The notes: generated from the sequence alone by a model not told the origin. Positions 31,301-42,452 are shown, numbered from the stretch's first letter. The stretch: DNA of 64,000 bases from Phytophthora colocasiae (GCA_018806915.1 JAGKQI010000090.1:1488001-1552000), one strand, 5' to 3'. A program made the numbers and translations.

Positions 31301-32171
31301 CGTGCGCGCCATCAAGGCCTACATCGCCGAAGCTGATCAGAGTGACTGGGATAACCACGCCGAGCGTCTGATGTTCGCATTGAACACTTCCTTTGATGCG
31401 ACCCGTCTGGAAACACCTTTCTTTCTGGTTCACGGATGGGATGCTCATGGGACTGTGTCCGCGATGCTCGGTCCAAAGCCTTCTGGTGTACAAGAGCGCA
31501 CTGCTTATGAGTGGCGTCGGAAGATGCAACGAGATTACAGCTACGCTCAAGCCTGTGCTGAAGAACTTCAGAAGAAGGCCAAGCGGGAGCGTTCTGAAGA
31601 ACAGACCCGGAAGTGGAAGGAGTTGTCGGAACGCCTGAAGTCTGGATTTGCCGTCGGTGATGCCGTGTGGCTATACATCCCCAAGGTACAAACGGGGTTG
31701 AGTCGGAAGCTCGCACACATGTGGCATGGTCCTTTCCGGATTGAAGAGATGTTGGATGATTTTCGTGTGAAACTGAAGGTCGAGGACACCGGGTATCGGG
31801 TGAACCCTTGGGTGCATATAAGTCGCCTGAAACCGAGAGCCTTGTTTCCCAGAAGACCGACTGTGGAACTTGATGTCCATGGGGATGATGACTTTGATGC
31901 AGCGCTGTTGCCAGAAGACAGTTGGGAGCCCGACACCGAGAATGATGAATACGAAGTGGAAACGATAATAGACACTCGGTGGAGTAAGCGTACCAGGACC
32001 TCCAAGAGACTTCGCGAATATTTGGTTAAGTGGAAGGGGTACGACGAGACAGAGTGGCTAGCCTTGTCAAAGCTGAACTGTGGCGCTTTGCTATATGAGT
32101 TCAATCAGAGCGCACGAGCGCGAGCTCGTTTCCAGGCAATGCAAGCTGGAGACGATCACCCCAGAGTTTAA
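28380..32171 (+). CDS. Element B pol: RT, two RNase H modules, integrase, chromodomain
   Basis: 1,263 codons. Reverse transcriptase: CIDYRVVNGF, MPFGLKNAP, catalytic SYIDDIAHG near 28916, with about 70 extra residues between the NAP motif region and YIDD. First RNase H (29340-29720): expected acidic residues are replaced (HAN in place of DAS, TRH in place of TDH) though EKE stays. Second RNase H (29800-30230): SFDGA, NDSEYCGL, VVGDSRIAI and FNQAADYLTSK give a full D-E-D-D set. Integrase: zinc domain ending CMDCASG; core D in SMDFVTHM, D in RHDQDPRF, E in NGQQERSV. Chromodomain YLVKWKGYDETEWL near 32020-32065. The true start is upstream through frameshifting. Confidence 0.93.
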   Translation: MIVLKKNGVDIRMCIDYRVVNGFIQLSRYPLPLIDDLLIGFEAALWFMSLDMASGFWAIRMTERARLISAFICPFGHFQWVRMPFGLKNAPLVYQAMLDNCLWGFVRLSPEEEAEVDPDVLEFLKLEPQNSDVHGLMSGEQLQNSDEHMPEVPVLTDQMTVFQRNIPVPSFMGPVLGRSSYIDDIAHGAPTWDQLCEDLNALLFRLGYWNISVSLPKSEFGKLTIPYLSHEISAEGLRATPKIVKGVEELPFPSTLKGVQSFMGSLNYYNKFIEDLPVIAAVLYELSDEHIRAGRDLARAKEAFEILKRKIVSTPLLRHPDRTRPFVIIPHANPWAASAVLGQEYDGVIHPVRFTGRVLNEAELRYHIAEKEVIAILRVLENFRALINTSPVITVYTRHSVLKWLLSSSSADCRNVKWGLKLSHWNLEIRRIQRDEDGLPAILGAGITPREHLDEVSENLIPVKGRVKPPAPISVEMLEADYRGCVLSFDGAAKTSTRLGSCGCVLWELPGWNILEAQGFALKDVTVNDSEYCGLINGLKLALERGIRDLVVVGDSRIAIQQAQGLINCNQPNLQRKLAEFESLKIKFQSLKLVHVKREFNQAADYLTSKTLVLGESWQVQDPDELTHLKLVSKIPEKLMKPPEGMSSETPDDVHRTSGEHDCTPEMDDPGPESAPLPHAAKVLVAITRARNQEEANLPDDAEAREPMGPLEFQEERWRRIKVHQTQDVHLAELIKFLKGDVGDLPRPRIRKLARIADDFILDSRDVLYRLSRATRERPRDMVDELRLVVPRDLHADMLHYAHGDYQGAHQGIKRTFEKLSSEFYWIGMYADVERFVKECMDCASGKGRPPNPGPSPGNIEPSRPFEVVSMDFVTHMPKSARGNTFLLLFQDMFSGYVMCKPMSITTAQDVAEAYEERVFWNFGASSLIRHDQDPRFMSEVFRCFRDLLGSRQRATLAYRPQANGQQERSVQTVVRAIKAYIAEADQSDWDNHAERLMFALNTSFDATRLETPFFLVHGWDAHGTVSAMLGPKPSGVQERTAYEWRRKMQRDYSYAQACAEELQKKAKRERSEEQTRKWKELSERLKSGFAVGDAVWLYIPKVQTGLSRKLAHMWHGPFRIEEMLDDFRVKLKVEDTGYRVNPWVHISRLKPRALFPRRPTVELDVHGDDDFDAALLPEDSWEPDTENDEYEVETIIDTRWSKRTRTSKRLREYLVKWKGYDETEWLALSKLNCGALLYEFNQSARARARFQAMQAGDDHPRV

Positions 32172-32555
32172 ACTCTAAAACCTATTCTGAAAACTCTGGT
32201 GAACAGTGATGTTCACCGGGCGATGTATTTCAGAGATGAGGTGTCTGAGAGACATGTCTTTCGGAAATTCGATTTCGGGGATACGTGACTCCCAGAGATG
32301 GTGATTGTTATGTGAATTTGTATGGAGATGATTTTGTGGTTGTGTGCGTATGATGGAATTTTTACAAGTGGATTACGGTGACGCTAGGAGAAGAAGATGG
32401 CCAAGCGATAAGACACTAGAGACTCCAAAATACTGAAGGTTTTTGAGGACGTCACAGCTACACTATGTTCACGGGACCTCTGACGTACTAGCCTGGCCAT
32501 GATGCTCAGTTTGGAGAAAGTTCCGCACTGACGAATTATGACCAGGAGGGGCGGT
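32172..32555 (+). other. Element B 3' non-coding region and polypurine tract
   Basis: No gene. Further copies of the dispersed motif (CTCTGGTGAACAGTGATG, TGTTCACCGGG) lie at about 32195-32225, and the polypurine tract is at 32541-32555. Confidence 0.6.
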
Positions 32556-34439
32556 TGACACGTTGCTAATTACGATTTTTCGAGTGGATATGGACGTTAC
32601 GCTGTGATGTGATTGGATGTACACTGGGTTGTGGGAGAAAGGGAGATGTGGGACGAGGTTATGTCCCGTGTGACAATATTATGGATCTGTGGAAGAAAAC
32701 TGCTATATATATTAACCTTCACCTGTACTGCAAAGGGGCCCAAGAGATCAGAAGTGTTCCTCGGAAAAGTGCACAAAACTCCGAGAGACAACAACACTCA
32801 GTCTGATCACCGGACTTTCCCCGACGATGAGTGCCTAAAGGTTGGCAGAAAGTCTCTCAGAAGAATGTATCTCTGAGAGACCTCATCCCGTTGCCGTCCT
32901 GTGTGACGATGATGGTTCAAGGAATACAGTTATACCCACAAGATACCAAGTATCGCGCACCGGACGTAGCGCACCCCGCGCATATCCCAACTGGACTTCG
33001 TGCGTTGTAGCATACGTGCTCCGTACCCTGAAAACATTCATGGATTTCTGGTATCACGTATGGAAACTCTGATATCACACCATGAAGTCTGATGTACATG
33101 AGTCTGACGTACATGAAGTCCGACGTACATGAGTCTGACGAACATGATTCTGGTAAACAAGTCTGATGTGTCCGGCTTATACAAGCAATATTCCAGACAT
33201 TTACCAGTTTCCGATGAACAGACTCCGACGTACAAGACTCCGATGAACAGACCCAAGTGTCACGACTCTGGTATTTATGACTCTGATGTACATGATTCCG
33301 GAGTACATGGTTCCGATGAACATGTCTCCGACGCACATGATTCCAGACCCTGATGAACAGGATACCAGACTCTGACACTCTGAAGTCCACCCCATACTGA
33401 AATCAAGTGTACCCAACACGACCTCACGCAATCAAGTGAAACGCAACCCGCTCATCCCTGTAATGACATCATTAAGTGTCGACTCGACAAGATCTGCAGC
33501 ATCGACTACCATAGTGAGCCCAAGTGAAGATTCCTGAGTTATACTGAGACCAAGTGTATATGAGAATATGGAAGACAGAAGACAGAGAGATACGAGATAG
33601 ATAACCAGAGTTCAAATTGCTCGGTACCCCCGAGTTCAAATTGCGTTATAACCCCAAGGTCGATTCTTCGGTTCTTTGGAAAGTGTAAGGCCACGACAAA
33701 GCTTTGAGTCGTGTGATCTCTCACCTATCAAGCCCCTTTAGGTGGAGATCAGCGTAACGCAGAGACCTGAGAGGACCCACCTATTCCATTTACTAGTTGG
33801 GTCGTTTGTTTTGTCTCTAGCGGTAGACCATTTCATATTGTACGTTTGGACAGGTTTTGGGAGCTAGACAGTCGCTCTCAAGACGCTCGGTAGACTGTTG
33901 TATATAACCGATAGTGTATTGGTTTATTTCCCTCTATATATTAGAGGGTGGTGCGCGAAAGTTACGGGAATACCAGACAGACCAGGTGTCTGGTGAACAT
34001 TTCCCTAGTTGACCTGGAGAACTAGCCCCACTGCTCAAGGGCCAGGAAAGAATAAGAGCAGCTACATATTTGTATATCGGAACTCTATATTGCGGTTATC
34101 TCGGAAGTCTAATTACTGGACTTCCCATTGTATTAATTTCTCTTTTGCCTTCAGAAATCTCTGGTGTACACAAGTGTTCACCGGAAAACGTTCGACTCCC
34201 AATCGCTCCTGTGAGGACCAGAAGGACATCCGACGGCCCACGCAAGGAACCCTCACTCTCACCAACACTCTCACGACCCCGGCGAGGGTCTCATTACCAA
34301 GACAACGAACCTACGAGGACAGCAAAAGGTAACACACGCCCACCTTGCTGTGCGACTCTGGTATAATTACCGGTAGTCACACTTCCAGGTTCACTGTACG
34401 CCCCTGCACCGCGGTAAAAGTTGCACCGACTTCGCGACA
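32556..34439 (+). repeat. Element B 3' LTR
   Basis: Same 1,884 bp as 20254-22137 with about seven visible differences, followed by the duplicated GAGA of the target. Confidence 0.93.
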
Positions 34440-34443
34440 GAGA

Positions 34444-37400
34444 CCCCATGATAGGTCTTCTCTCGGCCCAAGTGGCCACTCGAAGGCACATCGTGTGCCT
34501 CGTGAAGTATATCATACTTCAGATCCTCGTCGTTCGGAACAACGACTCGCGGAGGATCCCCGGGCTCCACCCGATAGTGGAGCAGGCCATCGGCCCACCC
34601 ATAGCGGTGGAGCCGTGCCCGCTGTCGAGGCGTAAGCCATTCGACCTTGGCATCCGTGCCAGCGGACAAATACCGCACAATAGGGGCGAGGGTGTCATCG
34701 TCCCGATACGCCAAGCGTATTCGATCGTAAAGATCCGTCGTGGCCCGACTAATATGAGCGAACTCATAGTCGGGCCTGCGCGACAAAGCGTCGGCAAGCG
34801 TGTTGAGCTTGCCAGGCTTGTATTCAACGCGGAAGTTATACTCCGCGAAGAATGACAGCCAACGCGCCATCCGCTGCGATAAGTGCGGCGTATGGATGGC
34901 TGTCCGCAAGGACGCGTGGTCCGTATAGACCACAAAGGGCCTTGAGCCCAGAAGATGCACCCTGAACTTGACAAGGGCATACTTCATCGACAAGAGTTCC
35001 TTGTCGTGAACGGGATAATTCCGTTCGGCAGCCTTCAGCTGCCTGGACTGGAACGAGATCACCCTATCTCGCCCCTCATCGTCCTGTTGGAATAGCGCAC
35101 AGCCAATTGCATAGTCGGAAGCATCACAGACAACGCTAAACGACTTGGCATCGTCCGGCAACGCCAGGACGGGCGCGCATTGCAAGCTCGCCTTGATGCT
35201 GTCAAAAGCATCCTGGTGCTGGCGCTCCCAGCACCACTCGGCCTCCTTCTTCAGAAGGTCCGACAAAGGCTTTGCGAGTCCCGCATAGCCAGCACTGTAC
35301 TTGTGCAAGTAGTTGGCTAAGCCCAACCACTTCCTCAGATCCTTCTGTGACCGAGGAACAGGCCATGCCGCAATGGCTTTGACCTTGTCAGGATCCGCTC
35401 GGACCCCGACGCTGCTGACGAAGCAGCCGAGGACCTTAATCTCCTCAGCTGCGAAGACGCACTTGTCGATGTTGGCATAGAGCTTGTTAGCTCTCATGAC
35501 CTCAAACACTCGACGGAGGTGCTCTCGATGCACCTCTATAGCCGTCTTGCCTCCCTCGGCACGGCTATGGACGAATATATCGTCAAAGTACGCAAAGGTC
35601 TAAACAACTGTGTGACCAAGCGATTGAAGGTCGCTGGTGCGTTGGATAGACCTTGTGGCATTACCAGCCACTCCCGGAGCATACCGCTCGGCGTGCTCAC
35701 GGCCGTGAGCGGGATATCACACTCCCGCATCAGGATCTGGTAGTATCCATCCACCAGATCCAGCGCGCTATACAGCGTGCAGCCGGCCATGTTGTTCAAC
35801 AACACATCCTTGCGAGGGATCAGCGTCTGTGCTGGCACAGTCGCGCTGTTCAGCTTATTGTAAGCATGAACCAGACGCCACTTCCCGTTCGGCTTGCGAA
35901 CGCAGAAGGTTGGCGTCGAGTGCGGGGACTTCGATTCCCGCACCATTCCCACTTTTGCCTTAGCGGCGAAGAACGCGTCAATGACGTCGCTCTGCTCTCG
36001 GGGCAGGGGCCATTGACGCGTGACACAATATTTTGTGCCTGGCACGAGATCAATCTCGTGCCTGATCCCTCGGTCTGGTGGGAGCTTTGAGGGTGGGTCC
36101 TTAGACACCACGTCCTCAAACTCCTTCCCTAAAGGATACAACGGATCCTTCGTATTCTTCAGAATCTCGGAGCCCGTGCGCGACGCACGCTGCTTCCGGA
36201 ACTCCTCCAGGACGTCTTCGTCCATCACTGAGGAGGAGTTCAACTCCTCTGGAGTGGGCTCCGGCCTAAGGAGAACCATCTCCGATATCTCCCCGGCCTT
36301 CAACTCGGCCAGGAAGTCCTCCATCACGACTTCCTCGAGGTTCAATAGCTCTGATACCTCAGGCAGGGGTGCCAACTCGATGGACCCCGCCTTCACGCGA
36401 TGCCCGGTCACGCCGTCGAAGATGTGATAGCATTCTTCGACCGGCTGTGACCTAGGAGCCTTTAGCTCCTGTCCTAAGTCCTCGTGGACTTCTTCGGGAT
36501 GGTATTCTACCAACCCCGGCTTACGACCATGGCGTGGGGTTAACTTACCCACGCCCGGTGATGCCACTACGATGGCATCACGAGCCCTCATGGCTCCGTG
36601 CGGAACTGCGTTACCCGCATCGGAAGCACCCTTGGTGTCTTCCTGATCAGTTATGGTCTGAGCGACCTTGCGTGGAACTACTTCTCTCACGCCTGGTGAT
36701 GCCACTACTTCGGCATCACGAGCCCTCGTGGCTCCATGCGGAACCCTGTTACCCGCATCAGTTATGGTCTGAGCGACCTGGCGTCGAACTACTTCTCGTA
36801 CGCCTGGCGATGCCACTACTTCGACATCGCGAGCCAGCTTGGCTTCCTGCGGAACTCTTGCATCCGCTTGTGGACCTAAGTTACCCACCTGGTTAGTGCT
36901 CTCGGGCACTACCACAGTCGCAGCCTGTACGTCGCTGCGACTTCGTGCGTGGGGCCCTGCTGTCGTTGCAGACCCACACGTAGGGCAAGGGCCTCCGCCC
37001 GTTGCCCCGGCCATCCATGGCCCACGATCACTTCTCGTGTGGGGCGATGTAGCACCGACTACACCAGCCCCCAAATACTCCTCGGACGCTGCCGCGTCCT
37101 GGCGGTTCCAGCGAACGCCCTTAGTCCTGACAGATGTGGGAACATGACTCACCAAAGCTCTGTCAGAGACTGCAGGCCGGCTAGCCCCAATGGCTTTGCC
37201 GCGCCAATCGATCCAGGGCTCGTGCTTCTCAAGCCACGGCATCCCTAGGATCAAGTCGTACTTGTTCATCTCGAGGACAATGAACGACTCCACGCTGTCG
37301 AAGTCCTCAAACTTCACAGCCAGGTCCACGTGGACCTTTGGTACTTCCACCACCGTACCATCGGCTAGTCGTACGGCGACTAGCCCACTTCCCTCGCTCT

Positions 37401-37528
37401 CACGTAGAGCGTCCTCAAACTTGCCGCGGTTCCTCGCGACAGTTTGTCGGCGAGCAAAGTTCTTGCTCGCCCCAGAGTCTATCAAGACTCTAAAGGGGTT
37501 GTTAAACCCCCGTACACTCGCGTGACAT
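34444..37528 (-). pseudogene. Element A protease, repeat linker, reverse transcriptase, RNase H, integrase start
   Basis: Protease VLIDSGASKNFARR near 37480. A linker follows, with three in-frame copies of an ARDAEVVASPGVREVV-like unit ending VAQTITD (about 36540-36840). Reverse transcriptase: GIRHEIDLVPGTKYCVTRQ, MPQGLSNAPATFNR; the catalytic YFDD region is damaged by a frame change at about 35535. RNase H: VVCDASDYAIGCALFQQ, HDKELLSMKYA, LADALSRRPDYE. The integrase zinc domain starts HLGREKTYHG and is cut at 34443 by element B. Confidence 0.9.
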
Positions 37529-37623
37529 CTTTTAAGATATAATATAAATAAAATATTATGGATTTTGAAACAATTTTCTTTTATACTTTTTCAACTATAG
37601 CTTTAACTTCAGCTATTTTTGTA
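37529..37623 (+). other. Mitochondrial-like fragment (start of nad6) inside element A
   Basis: An abruptly AT-rich block in GC-rich coding DNA. On the plus strand an ATG at 37558 begins MDFETIFFYTFSTIALTSAI, which fits the N terminus of oomycete mitochondrial NADH dehydrogenase subunit 6, preceded by AT-rich spacer-like sequence. It stands between the gag zinc knuckle and the protease, where element D has about 70 residues, so it seems to have replaced some element DNA. The family match is from memory. Confidence 0.65.
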
Positions 37624-38526
37624 GCAGACACGTGCGAAGTGTCCGAAACGCCCGCACTCGAAACAGCGGATGCGTTTCTGCTCGGCGAGCCCCAAGTCCA
37701 TAGGGGCTGGTTCCGAGCCTGCTCCATCCCCAGGAGCACTGGCCGACGCCGTCGTCGGCCCGCTGTGGCCTTGCCACGCAGAGGCAGGAGTCTGAGCCTG
37801 TGTATGGCTGTACTCCTCCTGTAGCGCGACTTGAATCGCCTCCTCCATCGTGTTAACCTGCACGCGGAACAGTTGCGTGCGGGCCGGGCTTACTCTTAAG
37901 CCGTCCATGAACACAGTTACTTGGATGTGTTCAGGTAGGGGGTTCCCTACCAGAGATACCGCGAGAACGCGCATCTCTTGGATGTACTCGTGCAGGTCAC
38001 GTTTCCCTTGCTTGCAGGCTAGGAAGCGTGACCGCTGGCGATACTCATAGTTCGCCGGGAGGAATGCGGCCCAAAGCTGCTCGCACAGCTGGGCCCAGGA
38101 TGTAAAACATCCAGGCGACGTCGCTTCGCGCGTGTACGCCCATGTCTTCGCTCGACCCCCGAGGTTAGACAGCGCGAAAGCGACCCGAAGTCGCTCCACC
38201 GAGATGAGAGCCGCCTCGATGGCGAGCTCAACTTCTCGGATCCAGAAGTGAAGGTTTTCACCTTCTTTCCCTTCATAGGGAAGAACCTTGAGTCTTAAAG
38301 GCTTGGGTTGAACCGGCCTCGGCTCAACCACAGGAGCCTCAAAGGTTCCTCGAACGTGCTCAATGAGCCCACGTTCGTACATGTCGAACGCCGCCACGCG
38401 TTCGACCTGCTCGGCCGGCGCCGCCGCCGCCAAGCTTCGGAAGGCATCCATCCCAAAGATGCCCGCCATCTTCCGGACCGACTCAAACTGAGAGTCGGTC
38501 AAGTGAGGAAACTCACTTCGATCCAT
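37624..38526 (-). CDS. Element A gag
   Basis: From the ATG at 38526 (MDRSEFPHLTD) in one frame to the zinc knuckle CFECGRFGHFARVC near 37630-37670, about 300 residues. It carries the gag core (LHFWIREVELAIEAALI, LHEYIQEMRVLAV). The natural C terminus is lost: after the knuckle the frame enters the mitochondrial-like block and stops at 37609. Confidence 0.88.
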
Positions 38527-38601
38527 GGTGGCCAACTACTTCTGGCCACAGAGGATTCAGGTAATCAATCTAGCGTAGGATTGACTACGAGTGCTACCAA
38601 G

Positions 38602-38916
38602 TGTGACGGGGGTCACACAGCACTTCACACAGAGGAAGGCTTGGAGTATACAAACTCCTAGTGAACGGCAGTTCACTCGGTCCCCAAAGACTGGGGAGAC
38701 TAACTAAAGATTAGGTAGATTTAAGACTGAATATATTATAGATACTTGTTAGCTTGGCCTGCAATACAAACTAAAAGATATCTATAGTGTAACCTATATA
38801 GAAGGTGATAGGTGGCTGCGGAGCCACCTGCCACGTGTCACCATGATGTGTGACACACCAAATGTATCCACTTCGGAAGAGTGACTAAAGTCACTCTTCA
38901 ATGTAACCCCGTTACA
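38602..38916 (-). repeat. Element A 5' LTR
   Basis: 315 bp, three visible differences from the 3' copy. On its left is the primer site CTTGGTAGCACTCGTAGTC (minus strand), which shares TGGTAGCACT with G1. Confidence 0.92.
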
Positions 38917-39261
38917 CAACTGGCTCGAGTCAAGGGGCTCTACGGGCATGGAAAGAAGGCCACAGGTGGCGTATCTACGATACTACTGGATCAGTGATTC
39001 ACAGGGCAAGCCTTCCAGGCTACCAACGGTTCCACGAACCACACAGCAGTGGGGCCCACTCGCTTCACTGTTAATGTGACCCTCGGATGAGCACTGTGTG
39101 CAGGGCTTGATGCCCAAGGTGTCCTTGAAGCAGGCGCAAGCGCCACTATGTGTCACAGACACTGTGTCTTGTGAATACACGTGCTCAGCACAGTCGTAGA
39201 CACGACAGTGAGCACCAGACAGCTAAGCTGTCGCTCAGGAGGAGCATACCTACCTTCTTCT
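38917..39261 (-). other. Continuation of element C interior, no gene seen
   Basis: After the target duplication CAACT this continues the DNA broken at 16568. It has no clear open frame and is cut by the LTR of element D at 39262. Confidence 0.4.
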
Positions 39262-39721
39262 TGTAATGGGTCTACCTAGACCTATTAGGTGGCGTACACG
39301 TGCGCTTACGTGTATGAGGAAGCGTGCAATTAGAATAGACTTAATTTAAGTATACTTATTTAAATAAGTATAATTAAATCAAATATAACGAAATTAAACT
39401 CCAAAATACCGTAAAATGAGAACTGTTATTGAATTTGGCATAAGCCAATTATGGACCTCCTAAAACTGTTTGTTATCTATTTCTAAAGGGTCTGCCAACG
39501 TGTGGTTGGCAGAAACTCTGCTCATTGATTGGTAGAAATCCGTTGCTTTCTACCAATAATATGCACAAATGCACACGAACCACCCAATAATGTGGTTCGC
39601 CCATGTATCCTTTGGTGTGTACAGCACACCAAGGTCTGAGGCCCATTTCCAACCTCTAACGGTTATCCTAACTGTTAGAGTTACAAGTGGTACAACCACT
39701 TGTACGTGTAACCCCATTACA
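39262..39721 (-). repeat. Element D 3' LTR (uninterrupted, 460 bp)
   Basis: Plus-strand ends TGTAATGGGT and CCCCATTACA, with the polypurine tract (CCATCCCCCCGTT on the plus strand) at 39722-39734. It is the inverted counterpart of 29-2177. Confidence 0.92.
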
Positions 39722-39822
39722 CCATCCCCCCGTTAAGATTCGACGTATCGGTCTCGATACGTCAATCAACAGAACTTGACAAGACCGTCAAGTTCCCGAG
39801 AGAAATCCGAGTTCGTTTCACA

Positions 39823-40783
39823 ATGGACTCGCCAACGCCCACGTCTCCGTCCGCTACTGCGGACGCGCAAGCCTCACCTGCTGCCTGCAGCAGGAACAAC
39901 GACCTCAGCAGTGCCCACTAGCACTGCTGCTTCCAGCGGTCCGACAGAGAAACTCTCTGTCACCGACTACCATGCTCTCCACAAGGAGAAGCAAGCGAAG
40001 AAGACTTCTTCTTCGCTAGCAGGGATCAAACACCCTGCTGGCGTATCGCGAGCGCGTTGCCGCAGCTCGCGATCGCTACTACACTTACACCACTCGTGGT
40101 AAGTGTGAACGCCTCACCTCTCTGCAAGTGATCATCTGGGGTACACGGTCGTCCGTGTACCCGATCACATCAAGGAGCTTCGTGGTCGTATTGTGCCACG
40201 CGAAGCTCCGAGTGCTGTGGCTGACCGCAGCACTCCTCGTGCAGGGCTTACCCCTGCAAGTTATGGTGGGCTTCGTACGCCATCACCATTTCCGGAACGT
40301 CCTCCATCAGGACGTTCCGCGGCTCCCATGTATCTCGATGGGGAGGAAATCCTCTCCAACGAATACGAAAACAAACCCCTTGAGAGTTCGTTCTCTTATG
40401 AGCCACGATCCACTCAACAATCCAGCGGATCGCTCCACGCGCGTCGCGCAACGGCGGCGGAGGGGGCGGGAACACTCCCTCCGCATGGTCAACGCTATGA
40501 CCATGACGATCGTGCCCTGCGCAATCGAGTTGCTGCGCTGGAGCAGACACAGAGCGCTGAGATAGCGGCTCTGAAGCAGGAGGTTCGTGTCCTCCGTGCT
40601 GAGGTCTGCGAGGCAGCTCATACTGCCCCGAACCTCTCGTCCGGTCTTGGGACGAGAGTGAACCGGTTGATCGACCGTGTCGACGGTCTCGAGAAGGCCT
40701 TCCAGGCCTCTCGCACTCCTCAGTCGGACTACCAACTCTTAGGTAGTCCGTGCTGCACGTACGGCTTCAACCGCCCGACGTAG
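39823..40783 (+). pseudogene. Antisense gene in the 3' region of element D, frame-broken
   Basis: Starts at an ATG at 39823 (with DAQAS near its start, as in element A) and reads on through frame changes: SVTDYHALHKEKQAKK, LAYRERVAAARDRYYTY, GYTVVRVPDHIKELRGRI, then a 196-codon frame 40193-40783 with a Pro-rich part and a coiled coil (VAALEQTQSAEIAALKQEV). Position, the early DAQAS, a DYH/EYH motif followed by charged residues, and a C-terminal coiled coil all parallel the antisense gene of element A. The last 240 bp run antisense to the chromodomain. Confidence 0.42.
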
Positions 40784-42452
40784 AAGGTCGGGTGGAGCCT
40801 CATGCTGGACGGTATGTCCAGCCGGTACGCGTTGCCGTGCCGTTCAAGTACTTTGAACGGCCCAATGAATCTTGGAGCAAGCTTGCTTGCTCCAAAGTCA
40901 GACACTGCATGTCTAGGTAGGTTTTGTGTAGCTAACACAACTAATGAACCCTTTCGAATTCATTTGTGTTGCCTCTACCAATAGCATCCTGGACAAACCG
41001 TATGGCGGCTTGTCTTCGCTGGACAAAGTCTAGCGCACTCGAGCTGACTCCTATCAGCTTGTCGCCTTTGTCAGCAGCAGGCCCTACCTGCTCGCTATCA
41101 TCTCTCATGTCTGTGCCCGGCACAGACATCGCGCGCTCGTTCCTGCTCGAACGAGACGTCGCACGCGTCACCGCAGCTGATAGTGTGCTGCTATCAGTTG
41201 CATTCTGCGGTTGTTCGGACGCAACCGTAGATCCTCCCCCACTTAAGGAGGAAACTACCCCACCGAGCATACTCGGCAATCGTGGATGCCTCCTGGCATT
41301 CACGTAGAACGGTGTATGCCCTGTCGAGGCATGCACCGAGTTGTTGATGGCAAACTCTGCCATCGGCAAGCACTCGCTCCAGAGCGGGAACGAGTGAGCG
41401 TAGCTCTTAAACGTGTCACCCAGTACACGGTTGACACGTTCGGTCTGTCCGTCCGTCTGCGGATGATCCGCAGTCGACATTGACAATTGTGAACCAAGAA
41501 GTGTAAACACTTCTTGCCAGAACCGCGCTGTGAAGCGTGGATCACGGTCCGACACAATGTCGAGCGGCATGCCATGGTGTTTGAACACCATGTCAACAAA
41601 CAGTCGCGCAGTCTGCGCGGCTGTAACAGAAGCCGGGACGGCAGCAAGATGGACCATCTTGCTGAATCTGTCCACAAAGACAACGATGCCCGTCCTCCGC
41701 TTGCTGTCAGGCGGAAGACCGAAGACACAGTCCATGGACATGGACTGCCAACACTCCGACGGAGTCGGAAGTGACTGAAGAGGAGCCTGCGAGAACCGCG
41801 CAGGCTTCACGCGTTGACAAACCTCGCAAGCACGTACGTACATGCGAACCCACTTGTACTGGTGGTGCCAGTAGAAGTCACGCGTGAGAAGAGTGTATGT
41901 CTTCTCACGACCCGGATGCCCTGCCGTGGGGGCATCGTGATACTCGAACATGATCCTCAACCGGAGGTCATGATCATTCGGAACGACAATGCGATCCGCA
42001 TTGTCGTCTACTGCACTGTACAACAGTAGGCCTTCGTGTACACGATAGCGGTGTACACGAGCTCGAAGATGAGGGGTTAGCTTCCGACGTGGCGCGTCGG
42101 AAGGTGCTGCGAGGAACTCCAGCAGCCCCTTCGCGTCTGCATCCCTTGCATACGCGTTCTTCACGTCGTCAATCAACGTTGACGACGGCACACTTGTCCT
42201 CACGACGCCAACGCAGTTAGCGTCGACCGTCTCCGCATAGTCAGGTCGACGCGATAACGCGTCGGCCACTACATTGAGTCTTCCGGGTTTGTACTCTACC
42301 CGGAAGTTGTACTCCGCGAAGAAGGACAACCATCTCGCGCATACGTTGCGAGATGTGCGGCGACTTAATCGCCGTACGCAATGATGCGTGGTCTGTATAG
42401 ACCACGAACGGTCTACTCCCAAGTAGATACACTCGGAACTTTGCGAGTGCAT
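40248..42452 (-). pseudogene. Element D integrase and chromodomain
   Basis: Zinc domain GHPGREKTYTLL to CEVCQRVKPARF, core D in SMDCVFGLPPDS, D in VSDRDPRF, E in HPQTDGQTERVNRV, GPF module FIGPFKVLERHGNAY near 40860, chromodomain FRIRWRGFPPHRDTWEP near 40330-40390 with a stop at 40248. Frame breaks lie between 40729 and 40950 and just after the LSRRPDYAE of RNase H. Confidence 0.9.

Larger units (their letters stand above)
20254..34439 (+). mobile_element. Ty3/Gypsy element B, dual RNase H type, nested in A
   Basis: Length 14,186 bp. LTRs 20254-22137 and 32556-34439 are both 1,884 bp, with about five substitutions and two one-base indels by eye. Target duplication GAGA at 20250-20253 and 34440-34443. 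A primer site starting TGGTGCGCG follows the 5' LTR, and a polypurine tract ACCAGGAGGGGCGG precedes the 3' LTR. Order: very long gag, protease, reverse transcriptase, decayed RNase H, second RNase H, integrase, chromodomain. Two RNase H modules are known in plant Tat Gypsy elements and have been reported in oomycete elements. Confidence 0.95.
16569..38916 (-). mobile_element. Ty3/Gypsy element A (minus), split by element B
   Basis: LTRs 16569-16884 (3') and 38602-38916 (5') are 316 and 315 bp with three visible differences. Target duplication CAACT at 16564-16568 and 38917-38921. Read on the minus strand: primer site with TTGGTAGCACT (left of 38602), gag, a mitochondrial-like scrap, protease, reverse transcriptase, RNase H, the start of integrase, element B (20254-34439), the rest of integrase, chromodomain, a long antisense-coding region, polypurine tract (16885-16897) and 3' LTR. 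Taking out B plus one GAGA restores integrase in frame. Confidence 0.95.

Noticed and set aside
20254..34439. Endogenous retrovirus with an envelope gene
   Set aside because: Nothing after integrase and chromodomain encodes a signal peptide, transmembrane segment or fusion-like region. It is a Gypsy retrotransposon.
40193..40783. Taking the whole antisense frame of D as proven coding
   Set aside because: The last 240 bp oppose chromodomain coding DNA and the frame lacks a good ATG at its own 5' end, so only the non-overlapping part is used as evidence.
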